Source: Enoplolaimus lenunculus | Lineage: Eukaryota; Nematoda; Enoplea; Enoplida; Thoracostomopsidae | Assembly: GCA_030248215.1 (NCBI GenBank) | Contig: JASANG010000110.1 | Span: 169,622 to 233,621 of the forward strand | Length of the DNA stretch: 64,000 bases | Reading direction: 5' to 3' | Part shown: positions 33,701-45,900 of the stretch, piece by piece | Layout: every line of letters begins with the position of its first letter | How positions within the stretch are numbered: position 1 is the stretch's first letter | Position numbers and translations under genes: made by a program | Notes under the pieces: model-generated | Database searches by the model: none | Told to the model about the DNA's origin: nothing | Seen by the model: only the letters and a program-made list of their open reading frames with translations

Positions 33701-36700
33701 TTTTAGCCACTTTGGTTTTGTAATTCCAGTTGCACATGTTTAGGTGGAATGCAAAGCGGAGCAGATAGAAGCGTTATGGTCTCTGGTGCAACGCCAAATA
33801 CCACCGGAATGATGCAAATGCCAAATATGCAAGCTAGTAATTAGTTTTCAATATTTTTACTTCTTGTAAATGATTTGCTTCTCATGCTGCCGAATATGTA
33901 CATCTGTAATACGTGTACCGTACAGTTAATGTAATGTTTTAAGGGAATCGTCTAGTCTTTTAATGAGAATTCAGCTGTTTGTGCTTTCAATTATGTGTCA
34001 TTTATATGCAAGGATTATATAAGTGTTAAGATGATCGTGTTGCATTTTATCATTCAAATATTACATTTAGAATCCTGTGCATTTACCGTTATTATACGCA
34101 TTGTATACCTCGGAAATATTAATAGTATTGGTTAGCTGCATACGTATCTGGCTTCTCCACAGCTTGAAAATTTCCGCCGGGGGGGGCGTTTCCTGGGGGC
34201 CCCAGGAGTTTCCTGGGGGCAGCTGATTTTGCTGGGGGGGGGGGAGTTTTCCTGGGGGACCCCAGATGATCTGGGGGATCCTGGGGGGCAGGCTTAAAAT
34301 TTTGCAAACCGACTTTTTGGACCATTTTTTCATTCTAGACCGTGTTTCCAACTCAACGTAAGATTACTCATCGCTCAACATGACAAAAATTTCTCGCAAA
34401 CGCTAATAACAATAATTTTAACTAATATTACGTATATGCTGACGACTTAACCATAAGTTGAAAGAAGCACAATTATATAAAATATAGATAATCTATAATT
34501 GAAACTGTGATTAATATATATTTTGTATATATATTAGTCACAGCTTCAATTTATCATAAGGCTCAGGCGGGTTGAACTTGCTGCTGCAAGGTACTTTCGA
34601 ATGCTGTATGCCCTGAAACGGTCTTTATATAATTGTGCTTTTTCAGTTCATTATTGAATAGTATTAGTTACTAAGGGTATTTGTAACGCTATTAAAAATT
34701 ATGAGTACTCAACGTAATATAAAATCATATTTTGCCGAATGTCCGCCTCAAAAGAAGTCCAGGTCTTTACGTTTTAACATTGAAAATTTTAGACCTAGAA
34801 AAGTCATGGGGGCCCCCAGCAAAAAAAATTTGCTGGGGGGCATTTTGCTAGGGGGCGGCCGAAAATTCGCCGGGGGGCCTTTCCTGGGGGCGGCAAAATT
34901 TTCGCCGGGGGGAAAATGAAAATTTCGAAAAGTGCTGGGGGCCTCCCCGCCCCCCCCCCCGCTGTGGAGAAGCCAGCGTATTAAAAGCCTTAGGGAATCA
35001 ATAGTTAACTGACTATGTTAAGCCACATATTTTTCACTGGTTTGAATGTTTATATAAACATTTTTTACGCTGTTTTCAGTTTTAAACAGCTTAACTCCGG
35101 AACTGCGGCAACATTATATTTCTCTTCCAAAGTCCGAGCAACCAAAGTTTTTAATGCAGTGTTATCGTACGCATTTCGGGGGAGGTGGCCAACGGCCTGG
35201 ATTCAATCCGCAGGTAGGTAGTAATTGTCTAATGCCTGATTAATAGCTTTAAAAACGAAGTTTTGTTTAACTTGGACTAATTCTGAGTTTGTGTGACTAT
35301 AGTTACTTATTTTTGTGAAACCTATCTTTCCGGCAGTCTGATAATATGAAGACAAAGAAGAGCAGTGGCGCCTCAATCAGCAACGTTGCAATATAAATTA
35401 CATTTCGTTTGAAGCAACACAGCAACAGTAATTCATTTTTTCACCATAACAGGGATTGCAAATATTTTGTACCCCCTAATTACAGTTTTTGAACGAAGCG
35501 AAACTCCGAGCGAAGCTCGCAGTTTCGCGACGCGTTTTATGTTTTGTACTTGGGGGTCGAAAGGTGGATGTCCGTCCGAAAAGAATCTCAGGAACGGTTG
35601 AACCGATTTTAATAAACTTTTTTGTTTGAAAGCCAATAATCCTGGCGTGTTAACCTCGTATTGGGGTTTTAAAATTCTAAGCCGCTTATTAGCTACAGGC
35701 TAATTTGCATAATTAATTAAGCCTAAATTAGGACTTTCCACAATATTTCACTAATTCTAATTTTAGCATTAAAGGGTTTTTGGGTGCGAGAAATCTGCGT
35801 AGAATGTTTACAAACCTCCAATACCGATACTTGAACAGCTAACTAATAGATAATTTGCATATTAGCATAGTTTATAAGCCTAAATTAGGACTTTTTACAA
35901 TATTTCGCTAATTATTAAGGTTAAAAGCAATATAATTTCAGCACTTAAAAGGTTTTTAGGTGAGAGGAATTTGAATAAAAAGTTTACAAACATCCAAAAC
36001 CGATATTTGAATAGTTAGCTAATAGCTAATTTACCCATTAGCTTAATTGACAAGACAAAATTAGGACTTTTTAAATTATTCCAAAAATTATTAGGGCGGC
36101 TGAAGGGTTTTTGGGTGCGAGGAATCTGAGGAAATTGCTTACAAACCTCCAAAACCGACAAATGAATAATTAGCTAACAACTAATTTGCATATTACCTTA
36201 ATTGCTTACGTGTGTTCGAGCTTCGCTCAGTAAATGTAGTCCCGCTACGACTGGTTTGATTATAATTTGAAATATAATTCGTTGTTTGTAGTCTGTTTAG
36301 CCGTTTCATTAGGCAGTTTTTAAGTCCTACAAAACATGCCTTGAATGGTTTAAAATATGAGGACTGTGCAGACAAAATATAAATTATGAAAAGAAACTGA
36401 ATTTTCGCCACTGTTTTCAAATTTATTTTCTTATTCCTCAAAATTTGACACAAAATTGTGAACATTGCGGTCCTGACATTTTTCATCGATGGAACAGGTT
36501 GAGTTCTTGCAGAATGGAACAGAATTTCCGCCGGAACCATACCATTTAGTAATTATTGATGATTTAATTTGTTTCTGTCAGACACTTTAAAGTTTGATTG
36601 AAATAACCAATTGACGAATTTTTAGTGAGTTTTGTTCACTTCGGAAATATTTCGGAGTAACATTAGTATGTGTTTTAGACTAGGCACCAGTACGCTGCTG

Positions 36701-39700
36701 GTATGATGCAGCCGAAATCCGAAACACAGCAAGGTGGTATGATTCAAACACAAGTTAACAGTTCGGCGATCTCGTCAGGCACGGCTGGAAACGGACAACT
36801 TCAAAGTTTACTTCAGGAGCCATCTGGAATGCCTATGAATTCAAACAAGTGACTAAGGAATTTTTTAGTGGAGGAATTGGCGCACCACCCACATCTTAGT
36901 TCTCCCAATCCAGCTCGTCTCTCCAGGCGAGTCATCCTCATAATTTTCACACGCCGTAAAACATAAAACCGATTACAATTTGCGCACAAACTTGAATTTT
37001 AAGACACAAAAATTTACTTTTTTATAGCCCATTCTGCCCACCTCAACTTCTTCCCTAGGTAGCGTAGGCTGGCCCCCGCCGCCAGCAGCGTAAGGAAACC
37101 TTAGATTGACTGCTACACTTCATGTAAAGATCAGGGGCGGAGAGTTTTTCTGTGATACTAGAATAGAGTAAGCGTAAGCTTTATACTAAATTTTTTGATT
37201 GGTTTAGGCTTAGGCTTAGGCTTAGGAACATGCTCATTATTACGCTTAGGTTTAGGCTTAGACTTAGGCTTACGCTTGGGAATATGCTTAGTTAAAGGGT
37301 TGCTGTGTCGGAGCCGCGACAGAAACTGAAATTTGTGTCCATATTGCTATTTTAATGTTAGGGATGCATAACGAGTTGAACGCACTGTAAAACGAATGCT
37401 TTTTTCATTTCAGTGTTCGGGGTGGTGCAGTTAGCTCACAGCAAAATTTCGAACATAGCGGCATGATAGCATCGACTGGCAGTGTTAGTGCTAGTTCTGG
37501 TGTGTCCGGTATTCAAACTTCAGCAGTATACGGCCGGCCACAGGCACAACCGCCACAGTACCAGCATGCTGTAGGTTTTGGTGGAGGTGGTCCCGGTGAT
37601 GCTTCAAACCACAACCCTAATACTGTGGTCAATTCTTCACAGTCAATGTCAGTAGTGTATTCGGGTATGGACGGCGTGAACACGATGTCTCAGCAACAAA
37701 TTTCAATGTCAAATGGTGATGGTGTTATGGTTTCTAGTGGTATGGGGACAGGCACGGGGCAAGGTATTATGACTGGTAGCATGCAACAGTCACATGTTGG
37801 TGTTATGCCAAGTGGATCACAACAGATTCAAGGAAATATGTACACGAGCGGTAATATTCAACAAGCGCAACAGCAGTATCCGCAGCATCAATTTCAGGGT
37901 CAAATGCTACATACGTCACCTGGTATGCCTGGGGTACAACAGCAGTATAGTAACCCCGGGCCAGGTGGATGTGGGACTCAAAATTACACCCCACAGCTAA
38001 TGCATCAAACTGGAGGTGCTGGACCTCAAGGTGGGGTTTCTATGGTTGCTAATTCAGGTACAGCATACTCTCAGCCTCAGCAGCAACCACCATTGAGTAG
38101 CATAGCTGGTCAACAACAACGACACCTAGCAATGCAGCAAACGGGTATGAAATCAGGCACAGCACTAAATTCAGGTAATTTAAAATTGTAACGCATCTTT
38201 TTGATAGCGGCATAATCCGTTAATATTTGTTGACTGGTTTTTGAAGATTACTTATTTTGTGTTATTGTCACTTTCATAACTTTTAGTTGAAAACTGAGAA
38301 AGAAATTTTAGGCTTCCAACAACAATGATATAAATTGGCATTTCTCTGCATAGCGTTAGCGAACATTCTTTTATTCAGTTTATTCAAAACCGAATTTGGT
38401 TCAGAACTGTCAATTTGTGCCGTATTTGAAGTTGAGTTTTTGTTACTACAAACTGCAGCTAACTTTTCTGAAGTTATTATGGTACTGCATTATTATTTCG
38501 TCGTAAATGAGTTTGTTGTCGTAGTCTCTATAATGTGCCATGACATTGTTGGTTATATCGGGAGTGATTTTTAAACGTTTTAGAGTTAAGTCCGTCTACA
38601 AGCACCGGCGGTGCTGGTAATGCTGACCAACCGCAACCTACAGATCCGGATGAAGTCAAGTATCAGCAACAAATAAAAGCTCTTCAAGCAGCGCATTTGG
38701 AGCCACTTAAGAAAATGTTGGAAGGAAAAGATGGTAATAATTACTCTAATTATAATCATATTGAAGTAGAATACTTGCTGAATGTTTATAGCCCTATTCA
38801 CACGTGCTAGTTTTGCAGCAAAAACATGAACGTGCAAGTTGCATGTGCAAGCTTGGTTACAACTCAGCTTTGAAGTTTTTTCAGCTGCACATTATTCACT
38901 GGAATTTATGGTATTATATTAAATACGCACGTGTGAATGCAATTCGCAAGTCGCTCGAATTTCTTGCACCTGCATTTTGATTGGCCAATCGGAAACATGT
39001 TGTTGATCGCTTCTGAATTAATTCAGGGTTTTTGAATTTATTCAAGAAACTTGAAATAATTCAAATATAAAACATGTTTGATATTTCGCCGTCTACGGCG
39101 ATTGTGACGGGGCTTGTTTTTCATTTTAAAACACTAAATAGAAATTTTATGGGTATGAAAGTGTTTTCAAGTCGAGAAATTCCTAGTAGAACCTTCTTTA
39201 CGCGTGAATGTTTCTCGCAGCTGAAACTTGCAGCTGCAAGTTTTTTCAAAAAATTATGTGAAGACAATTTATTAAGAATATGCGCGAGCAAGTGGAATTA
39301 ATTCATCATCATTCGCTGAACAGATAATTCATAGCTTATGCTTAATATTTATTGCAGTAGTCTGCAAATTATTGATATAAATTCGTGTCATTATTTAGAA
39401 TGAAAACGTTATTTTGCTGCAAATCCTAGAACTTGCACGTGTGAATATTGCTTAATTCTGACTTTTAGTATCTTTTGGTGTTCTCTGAGTTTAGTTGTTA
39501 TTCGTAAACAAGTTGTGATTTTTTCTTTGTTTAAACACCAGTGCTCTTCTAGAGACAAACGCGACACCACAACAGAAGAAAATAATGAATTTGGTTGAAG
39601 TGTTAGAAGGCAAACAAAAGCTATCGTTGAACGCGTTAATGAAATGTAAAGAATCGTTAAACAAATTTCATCCAATGCAAAAGGTAAACTTCATACTATT

Positions 39701-42700
39701 TGTTGTACATGAGTGCTAGACATTCAGGCCAGCATCCACGACGACATATTAAAGTGTGTGTGAGAACTTACGTAGTCTAATTTTTCCACAAAACAAACTA
39801 ACTCGCTAGTAGTTTATTGGGAACTACAAAAACCGTTACTGGCTTCAATTTCTTTATCTTGTCGATTCGTATTGACCTCAAATAATAGCTTTGTCCTATT
39901 TGTGAGCAGCAGTTACGGGCGTTAGTTCAAAAATTGAAAAGTTTTGATTCCTAACGCACAGCTTATTTTAATCCCTTGCGCTGGTGATGTGTCGTGTTCG
40001 ATATGACCAAAAAGACTGCGTTCATACGAAAAATTCAGCGATTGCTTTAGCAATGCACAGCTTGGCGGATACATTTAAACTTGGTGTCTGGTCAAGCCAT
40101 TGCTTCAAACCTGTACATAGTATTTACAATTTAATAGCAGCAAGAAGAACATTCCATTGTACACCCACTTCTTGATGCCACTCAAAAAGTGTTTGGTTCT
40201 GACTCAAATGCAAACGCAGTGGATACACTGAAGCTAGGGCCGGAATTTCATTGGGGCTACGAAATGATGCTGCATGAAAAGAGAATTAAGTAAGTCATTC
40301 GAAAAAATTTAAAATTGGTTGTGAATACTGTGGTTTAGAAACAATCGCAATTATTGCGATTTAGATTGTTTCTTTTAGGTATTTGTTGTATATGCAGTGT
40401 TGTATATAATTGTAAGAATGGTATCTTATTTCAGCTTTGAAATTTTTACTTTTAATGATTACGACCTATTCGTTTGCTCCTGTATAGGACACCAACGTTG
40501 TCTGACGTTGAAGATGAACAACCGCCAGAAGAAGAAACAATGACAGGATTCAAATCAGAAGAAAGTCCACCGAAAAAACAAATGGCAATCTCGTCGCTGT
40601 CAAACAATACTGATTTGCCCCTGCAAACCTTGTCTCTAACAAAATCTAACACCGCATCGGGTGGTTTGACAATTCCGCTTGCACTGCAACGTGAAATAAT
40701 TTTCTTGGGACCACGGTTTCGTGTACACTTGGATCCGATTTTTCATGCGTCCTGCTTTAGTGTCCCTCAAGATTTGTCCAGTGATGGACGAGATAATGCA
40801 ATTCGAACAAACCTGGATCGGCATATTGATGGATATAAAATGTTTTTGGTAAACAAAATTTTTTGTTTGGTTTTGTGGGAATTTGCTGTGACATTGTGAA
40901 ATTAATTAATGTTCGGAAATTTACTAGTCTGACCTGTTCAATTTTATTCTGTTGATTTTTTAAATGAATAACATTAAATTAGCATGTACGCTTAAGGTCA
41001 GAATCAAGAGCACTGACTGTTTTGAAACTCAATGGCACAGCAAAATCAATTGCCTGTATTCAGCTAAATTGCACAATATTTCCTGAAGACACGCCATCAT
41101 GGCAGTCCCGTTCCTAGGTGAACGTAATTACTGATTTTCTATCTGGCGGTAGACATAACTCATGATATTATGGTTTTATAGTTTGTTATAGAAACCTTGC
41201 GCAATATATACAAACGTAATAGCGCAGTTACATTTAAGATTTGCTAATATTTTTTACTCGTCACTTGTTGAAGTGAAGAAACCTATTGGTATTTAAAAAA
41301 TGAGACAGCTACATATATTAGTCTTTAATTTTGAGATTCGGTTTTGGTTTATTGCTATTCAGATCAAACCTATGGAACCACTGAAAGGATTTGAGTTGTC
41401 TATAGACGGTCGTGTGCATGTGTTATGTGACTATGGTTAGTTCAATGTCCATAAACTGTTCGTTTACTGTTATATTGAACTGTCCATAGCAAAAATCTTT
41501 GATATTGAAATGAAAAAAAAATAAAGTACTTACGCACACATTTTCGGATTTAAATAATCAAATGGATATATTTTTTTATTGAAATCGGACGTGCGACGTG
41601 ACTTGCGGCGCGGAACAACGTTTTGAATAAACAAGCGTAAACTCGTCATTAGTGAAGTACTCACATTTTTGGAAACGAAAATTGTTTCGTTGTATTATGT
41701 TTCTCGTCGTTGTTTTTGAATGTTGTCGAAGACATGTTGTCGTTAGAAATTTTTTTGTTGGATACTGTTTGTGAATAAATGAGTAGACAGACTGCTCTTT
41801 TTTGTAGAAAGCCGGATTTGCTCATCGTTTTTGGAATACAGAATGGAAACAATATTTTTGCGGTGTGATTATGTAGTGTAAACCATAGTTTAAAATAGCA
41901 AGTTAATGTAGGCATATATTGTTTCAGATGAGCCTTATCTCCCTGCAGTTCCTCCGTTGACAGTATGCATTCCGAAAGATTACCCTACAACTGCTCCACA
42001 ATTTGATGCGAATTTGTCTGAATACGGTATGTGATACATACATTTGTATTTTGCTGTTAGGGTGGTGCTATACTTGTTGACTATTTTAATTTTGTTTCGC
42101 GCCGTCCAGTGTTGTCCGCCACTTTACGGCAACGCACGTGAGTTGCCACATGGTACAGCATATCAATTTGTAAACAATTTTTTCTTGTGGCGCCGAACGA
42201 CTAGTATAGCGCCACCATAAATCTGACATTTTAATGTCTGATATGGATGTTAATTATATTTGTTTTGTTTGCAACACGTTAAGCTATTATGTGTTTGGTT
42301 GTATCTACAAATTGTTGATAGCATGTTCTAGTTTTCAATCAGAAATCCAAAACATAAGAATTTATCAACCAGGGTGCAACCAAAAGTAAAAGAACAATAG
42401 AGCCGGAGCTTAACAAATATTGCCGGAGACATAACCGGAGTATCGTCTGTTAAATGTTACTGTGAATTTGTTTTTAAGCTGCTTTTTAGAGCATTCTGGA
42501 ATAAAGCAAAATCAAACGCTGAATAATTGCACTACATATATAAAATCACGAATAATTTTGCTACCGAATTTACCGGAACCTCCGGAAGAATGACAGCGGA
42601 GTCGGAGGTCGAATTTCTGCCGAAGCCAGAGGCCGACCTCCGGTTGTACGCTGTTTGCCATAATTCAATTTTTTTGTTAATTTATTTATTTGTTTCTGGC

Positions 42701-43969
42701 AATTATTTTCAGAAGATCATCCGTATTTGAATTATATTAGAACACAATTTCGAATACGGTTTATAAAATTATGCGCGGTGCCGGTGTTCACATTCAGTGC
42801 TTTAATGCAGTGTTGGGTAAGTTGGTGTGTGTATGGGACGTGTTTTGAGTGCGGAATTTTATAAACGTCACCCTGTTCGATATGTTAAAGTTCAGGAGGC
42901 AATTTTCGTTAAAATTTTACGCTGAATTCATTTACATGTGAGGTATGTACTATTCATTTCCGGTATTTACTAGCTGTTTTCACCGGGGGTGCAACCAGAG
43001 GAATTACAATTCGGAACCGGAAAATGAAAAATACGTGCCACCGAAAAATTCATTTTAATTTGCTTTTTGCAGTAATATTATTGTTGAAATAGCCCTAGTT
43101 TGAGATAGGTATTCAATCTACCTTCGATGGTTTATTGGCAAGGTTTACGTACTATACTAATGAAATCTATGTAATTTTTATCTTAATTTTTTGGAAAAAA
43201 TATCTTTATTTCCACCGAACTAAATTTAATACCGAAATTTTTAATTCTGGTAAAAATTTACCGGGTCCGGAACCGGAAGGAGAAAAAATGCCGGAACCGG
43301 AATTCCGGTTAAACCCTGGTTACGACAAACATGCCGAGGAGATCGCAAATAAGCAGGTTGCTGACACGGTTTTTCATTAATTTTACCAACTTTAATGTCG
43401 CTATTTATTTTGAATGTGTATTGTTTATACGCATTTCCGTACACACCACCTTTTTGTATCGCAGTGAGATGGATATTGAACAGGGTATAAACTAGGAATG
43501 TGCCGTTACTAAAATTTTTGCCGATGCCGATTCTTATTTTATAATTTGTTGGGCTTTGTAAAAGTTTAAAGTAAAGTAGCAGATGCACTAAAATTTCAAG
43601 ATTAATTTCGTAATTTTTATTTCATTTCGAACAATGGCAGCATATCTAATGAAAAATTGCGAGATATGTACGCGATTTAAACTAATTTTTGAGGATAAAA
43701 ACAACAGAATTTCAGGTATTTCTACAGCGGAAACGGACATCGATTTTTACTGGAAACGGAAACGGATATAATCCGGTTACACTCTGGTATTGACAGATAA
43801 TAAAACTCAACTTGTCACAGCAAGCATACGCAAACTTATTCTGGTGTTTTCGTATTGTTTCATGGTTACGCATGGATTTTTCTTTAGTGTCATGATTATT
43901 GAAATAATTTTATGTGTCAAATTTTAGGAAAGCAGCATACTTCAAGCGCACAACGACAATAACGAATGA
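27702..43969 (+). CDS. MED15: Mediator complex subunit 15 (5' part missing)
   Basis: Fifteen phase-consistent exons: 27702-27770, 32557-32660, 33368-33455, 33744-33836, 35080-35213, 36679-36848, 37414-38174, 38584-38733, 39553-39683, 40138-40289, 40488-40848, 41363-41435, 41928-42026, 42713-42816, 43928-43969 (TGA). They encode 842 residues. The first reads IHVKIQHEVKKFAAARR, the end of the KIX activator-binding domain; the earlier part was not found. Exon 7 is Q/G/M-rich and low-complexity, as expected of MED15. The conserved C-terminal region runs from KYQQQIKALQAAHLEPLKKM through KIMNLVEVL, LTIPLALQREIIFLGPRF, VPPLTVCIPKDYP and FTFSALMQCW to the end. MED15 is a tail-module subunit linking activators and RNA polymerase II in the nucleus. 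The introns are packed with MITEs. The weakest splice choices are exons 6 and 9, fixed by phase. Confidence 0.9.
27956..29160. other. MED15 intron 1, left part: GTTCC-type repeats
   Basis: No exon is seen. From about 28080 to 28480 the sequence has irregular GGAATTCC, GTTCCTGTTCC and CGGAATTC strings on both strands, the same style of short-period element as at 20600-20720. A fragment GTTCGAGCTTCGCTCG at 29037 recurs at 36213. Confidence 0.4.
29187..29945 (+). repeat. tRNA-derived SINE-like cluster, plus orientation (3 units)
   Basis: Units begin near 29187, 29466 and 29808. Each opens with a tRNA-like head, GCGGGTTGCGTAGCGCAGTG (A box TAGCGCAGTGG), CTCGCTTAAGGATCC (a Leu-AAG-like loop CTTAAGG), a degraded B box (AGAGTTCTATCC) and AGCCCGC closing the acceptor stem. 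Then come a shared body (AGCTGCTTGGTAGAAAGGTC), a second tRNA-like piece (GAGCGCAATGGTAAACTG) and ATAGGATGGACGGTCAAGGG. The first unit lacks most of its tRNA head; the third is 3'-truncated. It lies in MED15 intron 1. Confidence 0.7.
29946..30600. other. Spacer between inverted SINE clusters
   Basis: I see no exon or repeat I can name in this 650-bp part of MED15 intron 1. It separates the plus-oriented cluster at 29187 from the minus-oriented one at 30615. Confidence 0.4.
30615..31140 (-). repeat. tRNA-derived SINE-like cluster, minus orientation (2 units)
   Basis: The two units are reverse complements of the family at 29187. On the minus strand the head GCGGGCTGCGTGGCGCAGTG, TCGCTTTACGGATCC and GAGAGTTCGATCCCCGCTCT with AGCCCGC is better preserved, including a full B-box GTTCGATCC. 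The acceptor stem GCGGGCT/AGCCCGC pairs perfectly. The body contains TCCAGTCGAAAATAGGATGG. Confidence 0.7.
31387..31795. repeat. GGAACC-hexamer element
   Basis: It starts GTGCAACCGGAATTACAATT, with ACCGGAACCGGAATTTG, and ends CCGGAACCGAAACCTATAC. The middle (AAAAATACATGCCACCGAAA) matches the related element at 42985-43315. No coding capacity. Confidence 0.5.
32118..32195 (-). pseudogene. tRNA-Gly-like remnant
   Basis: On the minus strand GCATTATATCACGGGACAGT, TGGTATAATGCCTGCCTGG and ACCCGGGTTCGAAGCA give recognisable A- and B-box regions of a Gly-type tRNA. The acceptor ends do not pair and the anticodon arm is disturbed, so it is a tRNA pseudogene or SINE head in MED15 intron 1. Confidence 0.45.
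34141..34980. mobile_element. G-rich non-autonomous DNA transposon in MED15 intron
   Basis: The ends are inverted: CTGGCTTCTCCACAGC at left (34148) and GCTGTGGAGAAGCCAGCGTA at right. Inside each end lie runs of G or C up to 11 long (GCCGGGGGGGGCG, TGCTGGGGGGGGGGGAG). The middle holds an AT-rich palindrome at about 34490-34558 (ATAATTGAAACTGTGATTAA and its inverse). A short frame at 34701 begins MSTQRNIKSYFAECPPQKK, which recalls the N-termini of some hAT-type transposases and contains QRNIKSYF, a match to the PCNA-binding PIP-box pattern Q-x-x-I-x-x-Y-F. No transposase core follows. Confidence 0.6.
35420..36205. repeat. Repeat block with 160-bp tandem units
   Basis: The array from 35690 to 36205 has about three units marked by TTAGCTAATAGCTAATTTGC, TAAGCCTAAATTAGGACTTT, TTTTGGGTGCGAGGAATCTG and TTTACAAACCTCCAAAACCG. 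It is preceded by a block containing GGATGTCCGTCCGAAAAG. A single unit flanks the foldback element at 25290-25430. It lies in MED15 intron 5. Confidence 0.6.
37120..37290. mobile_element. Telomere-hexamer MITE, reverse orientation
   Basis: The left end TCATGTAAAGATCAGGGGCG is followed by the inverted core (CTAGAATAGAGTAAGCGTAA, then TTAGGCTTAGGCTTAGG, spacer AACATGCTCATTATTACG, more TTAGGC units). The right inverted end is lost. It lies in MED15 intron 6, just before the large Q-rich exon. Confidence 0.7.
38795..39448. mobile_element. MITE with ATTCACACGTGC ends
   Basis: The left end ATTCACACGTGCTAGTTTTG and the right end CTAGAACTTGCACGTGTGAAT are inverted. The interior repeats GCAGCTGAAACTTGCAGCTG-like strings in both orientations. 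Relatives or fragments lie at 10190-10285 and about 12470-12800. It fills most of MED15 intron 8. Confidence 0.65.
42058..42222. mobile_element. MITE, family F (GGTGGCGCTATACTTGTCG ends)
   Basis: The left end AGGGTGGTGCTATACTTGTT and the right end CGACTAGTATAGCGCCACCA are inverted. The core is rich in GCCGTCC/GGCGCC strings. Relatives lie at 45578-45630 and 53727-53875. It lies in MED15 intron 13. Confidence 0.6.
42372..42650. repeat. GGAGCC-hexamer element
   Basis: It starts AGGGTGCAACCAAAAG, with AGAGCCGGAGCTTAAC and GCCGGAGACATAACCGGAG, and ends GGAGGTCGAATTTCTGCCG with AGAGGCCGACCTCCGGTTG. It is the same family as 14755-15145. Confidence 0.5.
42985..43315. repeat. GGAACC-hexamer element
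   Basis: It has inverted ends GGGGGTGCAACCAGAGGAAT and CCGGTTAAACCCTGGTTA. The right half has GGGTCCGGAACCGGAAGG and ATGCCGGAACCGGAATTCC. The middle matches 31387-31795. It lies in the last MED15 intron. Confidence 0.55.
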
Positions 43970-45900
43970 AGAATGTCTGACCGTTACGGATACCATTTAG
44001 TGCAAAACTAGCTATTTTTGAGGTGTTTGGTGTCAGTGATATACACTTTGCTCAGTTGTCATTTTCTCCGTGGATCTCAAGTTTGTTACAGATATACTGA
44101 TGTCATCAAGTGTGAGGCCCATGTTACTTTAAGGGGCGTTCAGGTTTCTGGTGGGTCAATAAAACAATAGGTTTAGGTTCTAGATTGCATTTTTTTGCTT
44201 AGGCTTAGGCTTAGGAACTCATTTTTGCAACGCTTAGTCTTAGGTTTAGGAATGCGCTTAATCTACTGTTACTCCCCTTAAAGTAACATTGATCAAGTGT
44301 GATGTAAATAGTTATTTTTGGTAGTAAATAAATGTTTATTGTTGTTTGGCTCTTGCTTCAAAGTGTGATAGGTGAGCGTTAGGAGGTTGTTTACTAGCGA
44401 AGTTAGTGTTTAACGCGCGTATTAGTTTAGTGCTGGTGGACGGAAATATCAGTAATGAGTTGTGTTCATTGCTGTGTCTTTCAGAGTATAGTGTAAGCAA
44501 CTCGGCATCACGTGCGTATCTTGTTTGAATGTGCAAAATCTCCACGAACCTTAGGGAGTTCATAATGAACGCCTACCAGGGTACAACCGGAGGTGAAAAA
44601 AGTCGGATTGTAATGCGTAGTGATATCCGTCGAATATTTTTTCATATCCGGCAATTCTTGCCGGATATTAATACTGATATCCGAAACAAAATTTTTAACT
44701 CGGATATCCGAAACTCGATTTTGCGTGTTTTTGATTTTCCGAATTCTAAAGATATTTATTTTGCAAATGCTTTAATATTGCTGGGTATTTTTTAGAAGAT
44801 AGTTACTGAGTAATAAATACTTGCGTTGGCCACCGAAAATTGAGTTGATGCAGATTCTATCGAATGTCACCCTTTCCTCGAACTATATATATACGAGTCG
44901 TTCATATTGAAATATAAATTTATGTTTAAACCGTACGAACATCAGCCCGTGTTACTTTTAGTAGTGCAACCATTTTCAGTGGCGGATTCAAAAATTTCGG
45001 ACAGATGCGGGCTGGTAAATGTTTTTAAACACAATTTTTCACTAAAAAATTTCTGTGTGGCAAAATTGTAAGGTAGGGAGGGGCCTTATCAGTTTTTACA
45101 AATAATTTTGTGAGGTGCAAACTTGTAAGATAAATATTTATGTGAGAAAAGGTCAATGGAAAATTCTCAGTATCTTATAATATTTCGGCACATAATGATA
45201 CTGCCGATTTGGCTCTTCATAAACTCTTCTGATGATTTCAATTAAATTTTAATTTTTAAGACTTGAATATATAGTTTCACTTTTTGTGATCGTATATTGA
45301 CTACTGCAGAACCAAAAATGTATTTTCAACAGTTCAGAAATTATATTTTTTTCATGTATATTACTGTTTAAAAGTGACGCGCTGAGTGGGATTACGTCAT
45401 TTTTTGTATTGAGTGACTGGTTTACCGCTCCTAATTTACCACTAATGTTTGAAACAATTTTGCTTAAAAATACAAACCAAGACTATTAAGAAGCTTTTTT
45501 TCCACCAAACGAGCGAAGCTGTTTATTGCGTAAAAACGGAACAACTAAGCCAAATTTTTAATTTTGTAATAGATAAGGGTGGCGCTATACTTGTCGAGCG
45601 GCGACATCCGACGCCGTGCTGCACCGCAAGTTAAAACATTTTGTTATTGAATTGTTATGCGATGCCATGTAGAAATTCGTGAGCTTTGCAGTACAATCGG
45701 GGGTGAGGGCAACACACTGCTTGAGGATAATAATTTTGTGGTGCTCATGAGGGATTGTGTATACAATGTGGCTTAAATTTCGTTACCTATTAAGAGCTCT
45801 GAAATTCGTTGCCGATAAGTCAATTTTGAATATCATGGTCACTTTTCAAATTAAAAACAATGCATATATTTAGAATTATTTCATACCGTGAAACAACGTA
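43970..45900. other. MED15-TXNDC17 intergenic region
   Basis: No gene is seen. It holds a telomere-hexamer MITE at 44116-44290, an ATATCCG-type short-hexamer element at 44577-44720 (opening CAGGGTACAACCGGAGG), a G-rich dispersed repeat at 44976-45140 related to 1841-1985, and a family F fragment at 45578-45630. Confidence 0.5.
44116..44290. mobile_element. Telomere-hexamer MITE, subfamily 2
   Basis: The ends GGCCCATGTTACTTTAAGGG and CCCCTTAAAGTAACATTGAT are inverted. The core has GCTTAGGCTTAGGCTTAGG, a spacer AACTCATTTTTGCAACG and further TTAGG-type units. Confidence 0.75.

Noticed and set aside
34067-34351. Proline-rich minus-strand ORFs
   Set aside because: They are reads of the G-run end of the transposon at 34141 and have no independent support.
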